Shown here: positions 1 to 7,009 of the stretch, one piece after another | How the letters are laid out: every line of letters begins with the position of its first letter | Numbering within the stretch: position 1 is the first letter of the stretch | Assembly: GCA_002409365.1 (NCBI GenBank) | Contig: DHUW01000084.1 | Coordinates: 5,848-21,456, forward strand | From: Anaerolineaceae bacterium UBA5224 | GTDB taxonomy: Bacteria > Chloroflexota > Anaerolineae > Anaerolineales > Anaerolineaceae | Length of the DNA: 15,609 bases | Reading direction: 5' to 3' | Program-made: the position numbers and the translations under genes | Notes under the pieces: generated by a model | The model's input: only the letters and a program-made list of their open reading frames with translations | The model's database searches: none | Told to the model about the DNA's origin: nothing

Positions 1-1133
1 AGCGTGTCAATATGATATTGAAATTCCTTCAAGCGACCGGCAAAGCGGGGACCGGGGTCAAACAAGGCAGACAGGGCAGAACCGCCTTCAGCGTAGCTGT
101 GACCCATTTCGATGATCTGGCGCTTGCCGCTGCTGTCCAATAACTCAGACCAGGTCAGGTAAGGCACCTTTGGATTGGCCATTGGGTCAGTATTCTTCAG
201 TTCATCCAGACGTTGGAGGGCTTCTTCTTCGATGTCGTTCGCTGCGGCAGCGATAAATTCTTCACCATCCAGAAGGATGAGAGCATTATCAGGTAAAAAG
301 TCGATAAGACTTGACGGGAATTGATAGATCTCAGGAATATCATGCTCGCTGAGCTTGTAAGGCAGCTCGCCGTCCTTCATGGCGACTATCGGTATCGCTT
401 CAGAAGCAGGGAAGATCAATGCCTGTTCAAGTTTTTCCTCACTGCGCTGGGTGCCGGGGTCGAAAAGTCGCAAGGAATCGATCTCATCGCCAAAAAAATC
501 CAGCCTCAGGGGAAGATTCTCCGAAGGAGACCAAACATCCAAAATTCCACCCCGTCGGGAAAACTGTCCGGGCTGCACTACGATGTTGCTATATTCGTAG
601 CCGATACCGACCAGGTGGGCTGAGATCTCGTGAAAGTCCTGCCTTTCGCCGACCTTGATTTTGAGTGTGTTCTTGAGGAAGGTACGCCGGGGTACAGTGC
701 GCGTCATCAGGGCACGAATCGGCGCAATGATCACGGGTGGATTTGCTGGCTTATCTAAGCCCGGCAACAAGTAATGGCTGAGGTTCGTGAAAACGCGCAG
801 ACGATCCAGACGGGTGCTCTGCGACCAGGGAAGCTCCTCATAAAACAGCGGGTTGGGTTCCGGGAAATAATGGTTAACTTCCTGGGGTAGCCAAAACCCG
901 AGCTCGTCATAGAGTGAAAGGGCACGATCTGAGCGGTTGGTCAGGAGCAGGATGGGTACTTGTGTGTCTTCGTGCAGGGCAGCCAATAGCGCAAGGCGGG
1001 CAGCACGGGGCAACCCCAAACCTTTTCGGGATTGCGTGGAAAAGTCACCTGCTTTGATCGCATTGAGCAGATCGGTATAAGGAGGCAGGCTTTTGATCAT
1101 CCTGGTCAATGAATTTTCATGCGACTTCGCCAT
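1..1133 (-). CDS. mfd: Transcription-repair coupling factor Mfd, N-terminal third (partial)
   Basis: Mfd removes RNA polymerase stalled at DNA lesions and recruits UvrA for nucleotide excision repair in the cytoplasm. The reading frame is open from an ATG at 1133 to the window edge and gives 377 residues; the family is usually about 1,100-1,200, so the RNAP-interaction and helicase/translocase parts lie outside. What is visible is the UvrB-like module: a conserved block around residues 187-231 contains GQFSRRGGILDV, then FFGDEIDSLRLFDP and TQRS, which is diagnostic for Mfd. The gene overlaps the end of pth by 17 nt; a pth-mfd order is common in bacteria, and the overlap suggests cotranscription. 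Neither candidate start (ATG at 1133, or ATG at 1100, which would begin MIKSLPPYTD) has a clear Shine-Dalgarno site, so the first 11 residues are uncertain. The gene assignment itself is firm. Confidence 0.92.
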   Translation of the reverse strand, partial: MAKSHENSLTRMIKSLPPYTDLLNAIKAGDFSTQSRKGLGLPRAARLALLAALHEDTQVPILLLTNRSDRALSLYDELGFWLPQEVNHYFPEPNPLFYEELPWSQSTRLDRLRVFTNLSHYLLPGLDKPANPPVIIAPIRALMTRTVPRRTFLKNTLKIKVGERQDFHEISAHLVGIGYEYSNIVVQPGQFSRRGGILDVWSPSENLPLRLDFFGDEIDSLRLFDPGTQRSEEKLEQALIFPASEAIPIVAMKDGELPYKLSEHDIPEIYQFPSSLIDFLPDNALILLDGEEFIAAAANDIEEEALQRLDELKNTDPMANPKVPYLTWSELLDSSGKRQIIEMGHSYAEGGSALSALFDPGPRFAGRLKEFQYHIDT

Positions 1134-1716
1134 TGTATGTATTCATAGCCTTTGTCAACCCGTCTGTGATAAAGCACTCTGCTGCTTCCACAGCATGGTT
1201 GATAACTATAGATTTCAATTCTTCCTCGTCAGGCAAGAAATTTTTTAGGACATAATCCTTGGGATCCATTTGTCCGGGTGGCCGGCTGATGCCCAGGCGC
1301 ATACGCGGGAAATCCTGCGTACCGATCATTTGAGTGATCGATTCCATACCACGCTGCCCTGCAGTGCTGCCTGATGGGCGGATGCGCAGGGTGCCGAGGG
1401 GAAGATCCAGGTCGTCGTGGATCACCAACATATTTTCAACCGGGCATTTATAGAAGCGCAAGAGTGGAGCAATCGAACGACCGGAATCGTTCATATAGGT
1501 CAGGGGTTTGGCAAGGATGACCTTGTTTCCCTTGAAGCGGTCTTCACCAATGATCGCTTTGAACTTGATCTTTTTGAGAGGGACGTTCCATTTTGAAGCG
1601 AGGGCATCCAGAACCATGAATCCGAAATTATGTCGGGTATAGCGATATTCCAACCCAGGATTGCCCAGACCGACGATCATAAATGGCGCTTGCACTTCAT
1701 CTCGTTTATATAACAT
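1117..1716 (-). CDS. pth: Peptidyl-tRNA hydrolase
   Basis: Pth cleaves the ester bond of peptidyl-tRNAs released early from ribosomes and so recycles tRNA. The start chosen is ATG 1716, which has GAGGA four bases upstream and gives 199 residues, close to the family's usual 185-200. An in-frame ATG at 1758 would add 14 residues but has no ribosome site, and one at 1680 (MIVGLGNPG) also lacks one. Counting from the longer 1758 start, visible family motifs are GLGNPG with Asn33, RHNFG with the catalytic His43, TYMND with Asn90 and HDDLD with Asp115 (E. coli Asn10, His20, Asn68, Asp93). Oddly, the position of E. coli Asn114 (motif GHNG) reads GQRG here, with Arg136. The gene lies between rarA and mfd on the same strand and its end overlaps mfd. 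The assignment is firm and the start fairly so. Confidence 0.93.
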   Translation of the reverse strand: MLYKRDEVQAPFMIVGLGNPGLEYRYTRHNFGFMVLDALASKWNVPLKKIKFKAIIGEDRFKGNKVILAKPLTYMNDSGRSIAPLLRFYKCPVENMLVIHDDLDLPLGTLRIRPSGSTAGQRGMESITQMIGTQDFPRMRLGISRPPGQMDPKDYVLKNFLPDEEELKSIVINHAVEAAECFITDGLTKAMNTYNGEVA

Positions 1717-1838
1717 AACGTCCTCGCAATCTTTAAGTTTAACATGAAAAATCGGCATAGACCGATCTGCAGTATAGGAGATTTATCAAATATCGAGGAT
1801 TGCGCGTCAGATTTATGGCAGCTAAGATTTATTGTTTT

Positions 1839-1914
1839 CGTAAGGGACGTCCCTGCTCTGGTGAGGGTCCACGCCGTCTTGTTTTGCAGGAGACTGTGGA
1901 AGGTCTCCCTTACG
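1839..1914. repeat. Structured inverted-repeat element behind rarA
   Basis: A perfect 9-bp inverted repeat, CGTAAGGGA at 1839-1847 and TCCCTTACG at 1906-1914, bounds a 76-bp GC-rich segment whose right arm overlaps the rarA stop codon. Nested inside are a 6-bp stem with an 8-nt loop (GGAGAC 1889-1894, GTCTCC 1903-1908) and a 10-bp palindrome GGGACGTCCC (1844-1853) that competes with the outer stem. No T-tract follows on either strand, so it is not a standard terminator. The heptamer GATTTAT occurs at 1780, 1810, 1826 and 1914, two copies closely flanking the element. It could be a processing or attenuation structure between rarA and pth, a small RNA, or a miniature mobile repeat. The sequence alone does not decide. 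Confidence 0.5.
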
Positions 1915-3226
1915 ATTTATCACGCCATTTTTTGAGGCGTTCGACGATTTGGGCTTCATATCCCTGGTCGGAGGGGTGGTAAAACTCGCGACCCACCAAG
2001 TCATCGGGCAAATATTGCTGCCTGACCCAATGCTCATCGAAAGAGTGAGGGTAAAGATAACCTTTGCCATGCCCGAACCCCTCGGCATCGCGTGAACCAT
2101 CCATCAGGTGGATCGGAACACTCCCAGCGCCTTGTTGCTTGATCTCTTCCTGGATTTCCCAATAAGCGCCGACCGAGTTCGACTTCGGTGCTGTAGCCAG
2201 GTAAATCACGGCTTCTGCAATCGGATACCAACCCTCGGGCATGCCGATGTATTCAAAATTCTGGGCAGCGGCATTAGCAACCAGGATGGCGTTTGGATCT
2301 GCCATGCCGATATCTTCGCTGGCAAGCACGATCAGCCGGCGCAATACAAAACGCGGATCTTCTCCCGCCAGCAGCATCTTGGTCATCCAATAGAGGGCTG
2401 CATCGGGGTCGCTGCCGCGCACCGATTTGATGAAAGCCGAAATGGTGTCATAATGCTGGTCGTCGGTTTTATCGTAGAGAACAGCTCTGCGCTGGATCGA
2501 CTCCTGGGCGATATCCAGGGTGATATGAACCACGGCATCTTTAGCTGGCGTCGTCTCAACTGCCAGTTCGAGCGCATTGAGCGCATTGCGGGCATCACCA
2601 CCCGAGATATCTGCCAGGTGAAGCAAGGCATTCTCATCTGCCTGGATTGTTCTCATTCCATAACCGCTCAATTCGTCTTTCAAAGCCCGGTGCAGCAGCG
2701 TCAGGATATCTTCCTGGGTGAGGGGCTTCAGTTCAAAAATGCGCGAGCGGCTGACCAATGCTTTGATCACATCAAAATAGGGGTTCTGGGTGGTCGCGCC
2801 GATCAGGGTGATCAGTCCACTTTCCACATGTGGTAGCAGGGCATCTTGCTGGGCTTTGTTCCAGCGATGAATTTCGTCGATAAACAATATCGTGCGCACG
2901 CGGTCATATTTGCGGCGGTCAGTGGCTTCCTGGATGATCTTGCGCAGATCTGGCACGCCTGCCAAAACGGCGCTCAGCGATTCAAAATGAGCATTGGTGG
3001 TGTTGGCGATCACCCGTGCAATAGTGGTTTTGCCGGTTCCGGGAGGACCGTAGAGGATGATGGAACTGAATAATCGATCAGCTTCAATGGCACGCCTGAG
3101 GAGGGTGCCTTTACCGATAATGTGTTGTTGCCCTACGATTTCGTCCAGCGTTTTCGGGCGCATACGGGCAGCCAGGGGTGCCTGGGAGTTCAATTGTTCC
3201 TCAAGGGAGTGATCAAAAAGGTCCAT
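1910..3226 (-). CDS. rarA: AAA+ ATPase RarA (MgsA), replication-associated recombination protein
   Basis: RarA is a clamp-loader-like AAA+ ATPase that acts at stalled replication forks and interacts with SSB and the replisome. The 438-residue length is normal for the family. Motifs in order are Walker A GPPGTGKT (60-67), Walker B ILFIDEIHRW (113-122) running into NKAQQDALLPHVE, sensor 1 GATTQNPYF (143-151), and a sensor-2 region SGGDARNALNALE. The C-terminal half has the MgsA-type tetramerisation part with ASEDIGMADP and HLMDGSRDAEGFGHGKGYLYPHSF (a run of family-conserved residues). The start at 3226 lies 5 nt behind the stop of the dehydrogenase gene, so the two are likely cotranscribed. No odd residues were noted apart from Trp instead of the frequent Phe after EIHR. 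Confidence is high. Confidence 0.95.
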   Translation of the reverse strand: MDLFDHSLEEQLNSQAPLAARMRPKTLDEIVGQQHIIGKGTLLRRAIEADRLFSSIILYGPPGTGKTTIARVIANTTNAHFESLSAVLAGVPDLRKIIQEATDRRKYDRVRTILFIDEIHRWNKAQQDALLPHVESGLITLIGATTQNPYFDVIKALVSRSRIFELKPLTQEDILTLLHRALKDELSGYGMRTIQADENALLHLADISGGDARNALNALELAVETTPAKDAVVHITLDIAQESIQRRAVLYDKTDDQHYDTISAFIKSVRGSDPDAALYWMTKMLLAGEDPRFVLRRLIVLASEDIGMADPNAILVANAAAQNFEYIGMPEGWYPIAEAVIYLATAPKSNSVGAYWEIQEEIKQQGAGSVPIHLMDGSRDAEGFGHGKGYLYPHSFDEHWVRQQYLPDDLVGREFYHPSDQGYEAQIVERLKKWRDKS

Positions 3227-3231
3227 CAGAA

Positions 3232-4260
3232 CTAATATCCCAGCTCAACGTTGACCACATTGTAAAGTGGCCGGTCGAGTAGATAACGTTTCAGATTCTC
3301 GATGAATAAATCGATCACCTGGTCCAACATATTGGGAGAAAAGGCTGAAATATGGGGAGTGATGATCAGGTTGGGCTGGCTCCACAACGGGCTTTCGGAG
3401 GGCAAAGGTTCCTCCGTGAAAACATCAAGGGCAGCTCCAGCCAGGCGACCGGAGTTCAGGGCATCAATTAAAGCACCATCATCCACCAGCTGTCCACGGG
3501 AGACATTCACGAAATATGAACCAGGTTTCATGTTATCAAACATTTCCTTATCGAAAAGACATTCCGTTGACTTTGTATGAGGTAAAGTGAGGACTACAAA
3601 ATCGCATTCTTCCAGCATACCCTTCAAGGCTTCGATTGGGTACAGCCGATGGAAGTAATTGCCATTCGGATCGCCAAGACTTTCAGGGGTGTACCCAGTA
3701 TCTTTGGGATGCATCACATCGCGTTTGCTGGCGAGAACCGTGGCACCATAAGCGAAAAGTTGTCGAGCGACTTCACGTCCGATGGAGCCATAGCCTACAA
3801 TCCCGACCGTGCTGCCGCGCAGCTCTTTTGGCTGAAGACTGCTGATTCTATCTTCAATCCAACGTTTCTCTCGCTGCGCCTGGATCATCTGGGGCATTTT
3901 GTGCCCGAGCATCAGCAGCGTCATGATCACATATTCGCCCATCTGGCTGACGTTTGCTCCGCTGGAGTTGGTGATTTGCACATTTTTCTGCTGCAGGAGG
4001 GGGTCATCCAACATTTTGTCAACGCCAGTCCAGCTGCTTTGAATCCAACGCAGGTTAGGCACCTTTTCCACCGCGGGAAGATTAGGACCGGAGGTCAGAA
4101 GAATTTCAGTTTTTCGCCAGACCTCATCTGGGATTTTGTTTGGTTCTTTATTTTTATGGACCTCGACTTTGATCCTATCGTCGAGACTTTGGATCCGGTT
4201 TAATTGTTCTTCGGTTAATGTGATCGTGCTCAAAATCTCAATTTTTTGTTTGGCATCCAT
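3232..4260 (-). CDS. D-isomer-specific 2-hydroxyacid dehydrogenase family protein
   Basis: Members of this cytoplasmic family reduce 2-oxoacids to D-2-hydroxyacids, or the reverse, with NAD(P)H. The protein has 342 residues, a usual length. The coenzyme fold has GYGSIG (156-161) preceded by VGIV. The catalytic set is present: Arg255 in NVSRGQLVD, Glu284 in FTEEPLP and His303 in TPHIS. The loop after the second beta strand reads ASKRD, with Ser-Lys-Arg where NAD enzymes usually carry an acidic residue; this favours NADP(H), as in glyoxylate/hydroxypyruvate reductases. The substrate cannot be told from sequence. The N-terminal 130 residues are divergent, as is common. The gene sits 21 nt behind a small membrane protein gene and 5 nt ahead of rarA. 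The family call is firm; the substrate is unknown. Confidence 0.9.
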   Translation of the reverse strand: MDAKQKIEILSTITLTEEQLNRIQSLDDRIKVEVHKNKEPNKIPDEVWRKTEILLTSGPNLPAVEKVPNLRWIQSSWTGVDKMLDDPLLQQKNVQITNSSGANVSQMGEYVIMTLLMLGHKMPQMIQAQREKRWIEDRISSLQPKELRGSTVGIVGYGSIGREVARQLFAYGATVLASKRDVMHPKDTGYTPESLGDPNGNYFHRLYPIEALKGMLEECDFVVLTLPHTKSTECLFDKEMFDNMKPGSYFVNVSRGQLVDDGALIDALNSGRLAGAALDVFTEEPLPSESPLWSQPNLIITPHISAFSPNMLDQVIDLFIENLKRYLLDRPLYNVVNVELGY

Positions 4261-4281
4261 GCGGCTTTTCCAACTTTCATT

Positions 4282-4521
4282 CTAATCATTCCTGGTGATC
4301 CAGGACTTGTGTTCATGGGATCGTTTTCGTTGGGATGGGGGAGATTCTACATCCTGTTTGGAGTTTCGTGAGACCTTACTGATCAAAAGAGCTGCCAAAA
4401 TCAACCCAAGGATCAACATGAAGGTTACTGGAGAAAGGGTATCACTGGTTATGAAAGACCTGACCAGCCAGACCAGTGCAACGATCGCGATAATTGACAG
4501 CAGCGTTCCTAACTTTTTCAT
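4282..4521 (-). CDS. Small membrane protein with two transmembrane helices, function unknown
   Basis: The start chosen is ATG 4521, which has GGAAG six bases upstream and gives 79 residues; a GTG at 4539 would add six residues but would place this ribosome site inside the gene. The sequence shows two hydrophobic stretches, LGTLLSIIAIVALVWLV near the N-terminus and MLILGLILAALLI in the middle, joined by a short polar loop. A highly charged tail follows with many Lys, Arg, Ser and His residues (KVSRNSKQD, QRKRSHEHK). The first helix could be a signal anchor. The positive tail suggests that the C-terminus is cytoplasmic. No family was recognised. It is the first gene of the run leading to the D-2-hydroxyacid dehydrogenase and rarA, 21 nt ahead of the former. 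Confidence 0.65.
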   Translation of the reverse strand: MKKLGTLLSIIAIVALVWLVRSFITSDTLSPVTFMLILGLILAALLISKVSRNSKQDVESPPSQRKRSHEHKSWITRND

Positions 4522-4549
4522 AATATTCTTCCGGCTCACTCACGAGCAA

Positions 4550-4577
4550 TTACTGCATGCCCGACTGTCCGCAGTAA
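4550..4577. repeat. Inverted repeat in the leader of the membrane-protein/dehydrogenase operon
   Basis: TTACTGC (4550-4556) and GCAGTAA (4571-4577) form a perfect 7-bp inverted repeat with a 14-nt spacer, and a GCATGC palindrome overlaps the left arm. It lies between the aldehyde dehydrogenase terminator and the start of the small membrane protein gene, where that operon's promoter must be. It may be an operator or leader hairpin. No clear -35/-10 pair was found beside it. Confidence 0.35.
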
Positions 4578-4588
4578 GGACTCATAGC

Positions 4589-4614
4589 AAAAAAAAACCA
4601 GGCGCAAACCTGGC
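4589..4614 (-). terminator. Intrinsic terminator of the aldehyde dehydrogenase gene
   Basis: Read on the minus strand, the stem CCAGG / CCTGG (4598-4602 with 4609-4613, 6-nt loop) is followed directly by nine T residues (4589-4597), a classic rho-independent terminator placed about 30 bp behind the aldehyde dehydrogenase stop. On the plus strand the same stem is followed by CTTTATTTT, so it may also stop transcription coming the other way. It separates the dehydrogenase from the next minus-strand operon. Confidence 0.85.
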
Positions 4615-4642
4615 TTTATTTTACATTGCTTTCGGGCTCGAT

Positions 4643-6217
4643 TCAGAGTCGTTTAACCCGGGTTTGCGACTGCTCGTGCATGTACAATGGCAAGTAGTAC
4701 AATCCGCCGCTGTTTTTGCCGGTTGAGCCAGAGCCTTTCCAGCCACCGAAAGGTTGGAAACCAGGCCAGGCGCCGGTAGAGCTGCCCTGAGGGCGGTTCG
4801 CATAGGTCGTTCCGGCTTCGATATTCTCGAAGAACCAATCGGCCTCCTCATCAATGCCATAGAATCCTGCTGTCAAGCCATAATCGATATCGTTGGCGAT
4901 TTGCATGCCTTCTTCAAGGTTCTTGATGGGGGCGATCAGCACGATCGGCAGAAACATCTCGGTCTTCCAGAGAGGATGGTCCAAGGGAAGATCCACAACC
5001 ACTGTGGGCGCGCAGAAATAGCCTTTGTCCAGGTCATATTCCAGCAGGTACTTGCCGCCAGTCAGGATTTTCCCGGATTTATCCAACTCAGCACTGAAAT
5101 TGGCGTAATCTTCATAAGCTTTCTTATTGATGACCGGCCCGAACCAGTTTTGCTGTAGTGCAGGGTCGCCAATTGCCAGTTGATTGGTCAGTTCCACAAA
5201 CCGGTCGACGAAGGGCTGGCAAAGTGCTTCTTCAACGAAAATTCGGGAAGTAGCAGAACATTTCTGACCCTGCAAGCCAAAAGCAGAACGCAGCGTGCCG
5301 ATGGCGGCATCTTCGAGGTTCGCATTTTTGGACACTAGAGTCGCGTTTTTACCGCCCATTTCGAGGATCACGGGGTGGGGGTATTTGCGTCCCGCAAACT
5401 TACGGTGAATATCCATACCGACTTTCATCGAGCCAGTAAAGGTAACGCCAGCGATGTCAGGGTTCCCGGTGAGAGCGTCACCAACGGTGGAGCCGGGACC
5501 AGTCACCAGGTTGAGTACTCCTGCTGGAAGACCGGCTTCATTGGCACATTCCACCATCAGCGTGTCGCCCCAGGAAACGCCGCTTGCGGGTTTGAAGACA
5601 ACGGTGTTGCCAGCGACAAGCGCGTTTCCGATCGGTCCGGCTGCAAGAGAAGTGGGGAAGTTGAAGGGGGAGATCACCAACCAAACGCCATAAGGCTTTA
5701 GCACGGAACGGTTGGTTGATAGGAAACCTTTAAGTGGGTCTTTCCCCATATCTTTGATGAAGCCATCGTTTACTTCCATCATTTTTGCGGCATATAACAT
5801 CAAATCGGCAGACTCCTGGACTTCACCAAGCGCCTCCATGCGATTCTTGCCCACTTCCAGGGCTACTGCAGCGCCGATCTCGTAAACACGCTCTTCAATC
5901 TTGTGAGCAAACTTGCGCATCATGGCAACCCTTTCCTGCCAGGGGGTTGCCTGCCAGGCGGGAAAGGCGGCTTTGGCAGCCGCGACAGCATCATCAGCGT
6001 CCTGCGCAGTTCCTTTTTGGAAGGTAGCCAGGTGCCAGGTTGTGTTGATAGGTGAGAAAACTGGCAGTTTTTCCTGAGAATAGCGGTTTTCTCCGTTGAT
6101 AAACATCGGATATTCTTTTCCCAGATTTGCTTTAATGTTGGCAAGTGCGCTGTCAAATTTTTCATGCAATTCCTCAGTAGGATTGAACATTGTTGCATAG
6201 GTAAGTTTAAATGTCAT
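4643..6217 (-). CDS. Aldehyde dehydrogenase, 1-pyrroline-5-carboxylate dehydrogenase-like
   Basis: The enzyme probably oxidises L-glutamate 5-semialdehyde to glutamate with NAD+ as part of proline or arginine breakdown. The start is ATG 6217, with AGGAG eight bases upstream, giving 524 residues; the frame runs open to 6481 but that extension has no ribosome site and no family resemblance. Visible landmarks are PFNFP with the oxyanion Asn186, FTGS at 260-263, LEMGGKN with general-base Glu286, and the nucleophile Cys320 in GLQGQKCSATSR, which is the form typical of P5C dehydrogenases. The C-terminus has QPFGGWKGSG (488-497) and a GGLYYLPLYMHEQS tail like that family. No proline dehydrogenase partner is in the window, so the substrate rests on motif resemblance. 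The gene is monocistronic, between its own promoter and terminator. Family membership is firm; the P5C assignment is probable. Confidence 0.88.
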   Translation of the reverse strand: MTFKLTYATMFNPTEELHEKFDSALANIKANLGKEYPMFINGENRYSQEKLPVFSPINTTWHLATFQKGTAQDADDAVAAAKAAFPAWQATPWQERVAMMRKFAHKIEERVYEIGAAVALEVGKNRMEALGEVQESADLMLYAAKMMEVNDGFIKDMGKDPLKGFLSTNRSVLKPYGVWLVISPFNFPTSLAAGPIGNALVAGNTVVFKPASGVSWGDTLMVECANEAGLPAGVLNLVTGPGSTVGDALTGNPDIAGVTFTGSMKVGMDIHRKFAGRKYPHPVILEMGGKNATLVSKNANLEDAAIGTLRSAFGLQGQKCSATSRIFVEEALCQPFVDRFVELTNQLAIGDPALQQNWFGPVINKKAYEDYANFSAELDKSGKILTGGKYLLEYDLDKGYFCAPTVVVDLPLDHPLWKTEMFLPIVLIAPIKNLEEGMQIANDIDYGLTAGFYGIDEEADWFFENIEAGTTYANRPQGSSTGAWPGFQPFGGWKGSGSTGKNSGGLYYLPLYMHEQSQTRVKRL

Positions 6218-6604
6218 TGTTTTGACTCCTGTGTAATCTTTGTATAGATTGTAGCATGACAAGGAGGGCATTTTACATGATGAATAACGATTGTTTCCGA
6301 CTTGGTGGTGAAAAGGGAGAGAGAGACATAAGGATTTCCAACCGATGATGCTCACAACATCAGATTCAAATCCAGAACCTGATCCACAATTTAGACTTAG
6401 AAGAAATAGACAAAAAAGATAAGATGAAAATTTTGCGAAAGGAAGATCAAAAAAGAGCAATATTGGCCAGCGGGGTTTCAAATGTTGAATTCAACAAGCT
6501 GGACCAGGTATTTTCCGCAGCAGGTTTGGTGGAAGAAGAATAGAGGAAACCCATCGTGAACATTTGCTCAGATCAATTGCTGAACCGGACTGTAGAACTG
6601 CTCC
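6218..6604. other. Gene-poor region ahead of the livG remnant; one short open frame
   Basis: These 387 bp hold the aldehyde dehydrogenase leader at the left end and no convincing gene in the rest. One short plus-strand frame, ATG 6424 to stop 6541-6543, encodes 39 residues (MKILRKEDQKRAILASGVSN then VEFNKLDQVFSAAGLVEEE). It is charged, looks protein-like and could be the tail of a lost gene, since its frame is open back to about 6346, but it has no Shine-Dalgarno site and was not recognised. A direct repeat GCAGCAGGT occurs at 6517-6525 and 6607-6615, the second copy lying exactly at the edge of recognisable livG sequence. Confidence 0.4.
6248..6256 (-). promoter_or_regulatory. Extended -10 promoter of the aldehyde dehydrogenase gene
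   Basis: On the minus strand TGCTACAAT (6256-6248) is an extended -10 element, with no convincing -35 box. It places the transcription start near 6241, about 24 nt ahead of the ATG at 6217 and just upstream of its AGGAG site. Confidence 0.5.
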
Positions 6605-7009
6605 TTGCAGCAGGTGAATCGCCAGAAAACGGCGATGGAAGTGATGGAACTGCTCGATATTAAGAACCAGGCAAATGAGCTGGCAATCAGCCTGCCTTAT
6701 GGTACTCAGCGCCGGGTTGAAATTGCCCGGGCTCTGGCGACAGAACCAAAACTGCTTTTGCTCGATGAACCAGCTGCTGGTTTGAATGAAGTGGAAACGC
6801 TTGAGCTTGCTCAGATCCTGGATACGATTCATCAATCCGGAGTGACGATTTTGCTCGTCGAACACGATATGAAACTGGTGATGGAGAATTGCCAGGTCAT
6901 AACCGTCATTGATTATGGAAAGAAGATCGCCGAAGGCGATTGTGATTGCGTTCGAAACAACCCGCGCGTGATTGAAGCCTACCTCGGCAAGGAGGAAGAC
7001 TTATGTTAG
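6605..7009 (+). pseudogene. livG: LivG-type branched-chain amino-acid ABC transporter ATPase, C-terminal half only
   Basis: LivG is one of two ATPases that drive high-affinity uptake of leucine, isoleucine and valine or related substrates. This copy keeps only about 125 residues of recognisable sequence, beginning AMEVMELLDI; full LivG is about 250. Still present are a signature-region equivalent LPYGTQRRVEIARALA, Walker B LLLLDEPAAG, the H-loop in LVEHDMKLVM, and the family C-terminus VIDYGKKIAEG to RNNPRVIEAYLG. Walker A and the Q-loop are missing. Upstream the frame is closed by a stop at 6593, the only possible start is a TTG at 6605 without a ribosome site, and no N-terminal LivG sequence was seen in other frames. 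Its TAG overlaps the livF start (ATGTTAG), as in an intact liv operon. Deletion of the 5' half is the best reading; an assembly join is the main alternative. Confidence 0.85.

Noticed and set aside
1839..1914. Rho-independent terminator of rarA
   Set aside because: The stems are strong but no T-tract follows on either strand, so it was listed as a repeat.
2108..2836. Plus-strand frame of 242 codons opposite rarA
   Set aside because: It is antisense to a gene with all AAA+ motifs, resembles no family and has no ribosome site; a codon-bias shadow.
3649..4203. Plus-strand frame of 184 codons opposite the 2-hydroxyacid dehydrogenase
   Set aside because: Antisense shadow of a gene whose catalytic residues are all present.
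6218..6481. N-terminal extension of the aldehyde dehydrogenase to 6481
   Set aside because: The extra 88 residues look like translated noncoding DNA, while ATG 6217 has a strong AGGAG site and starts where the family does.
6605..7009. Functional short ABC ATPase starting at TTG 6605
   Set aside because: No Walker A, no ribosome site and a stop just upstream at 6593; it reads as a truncated livG.
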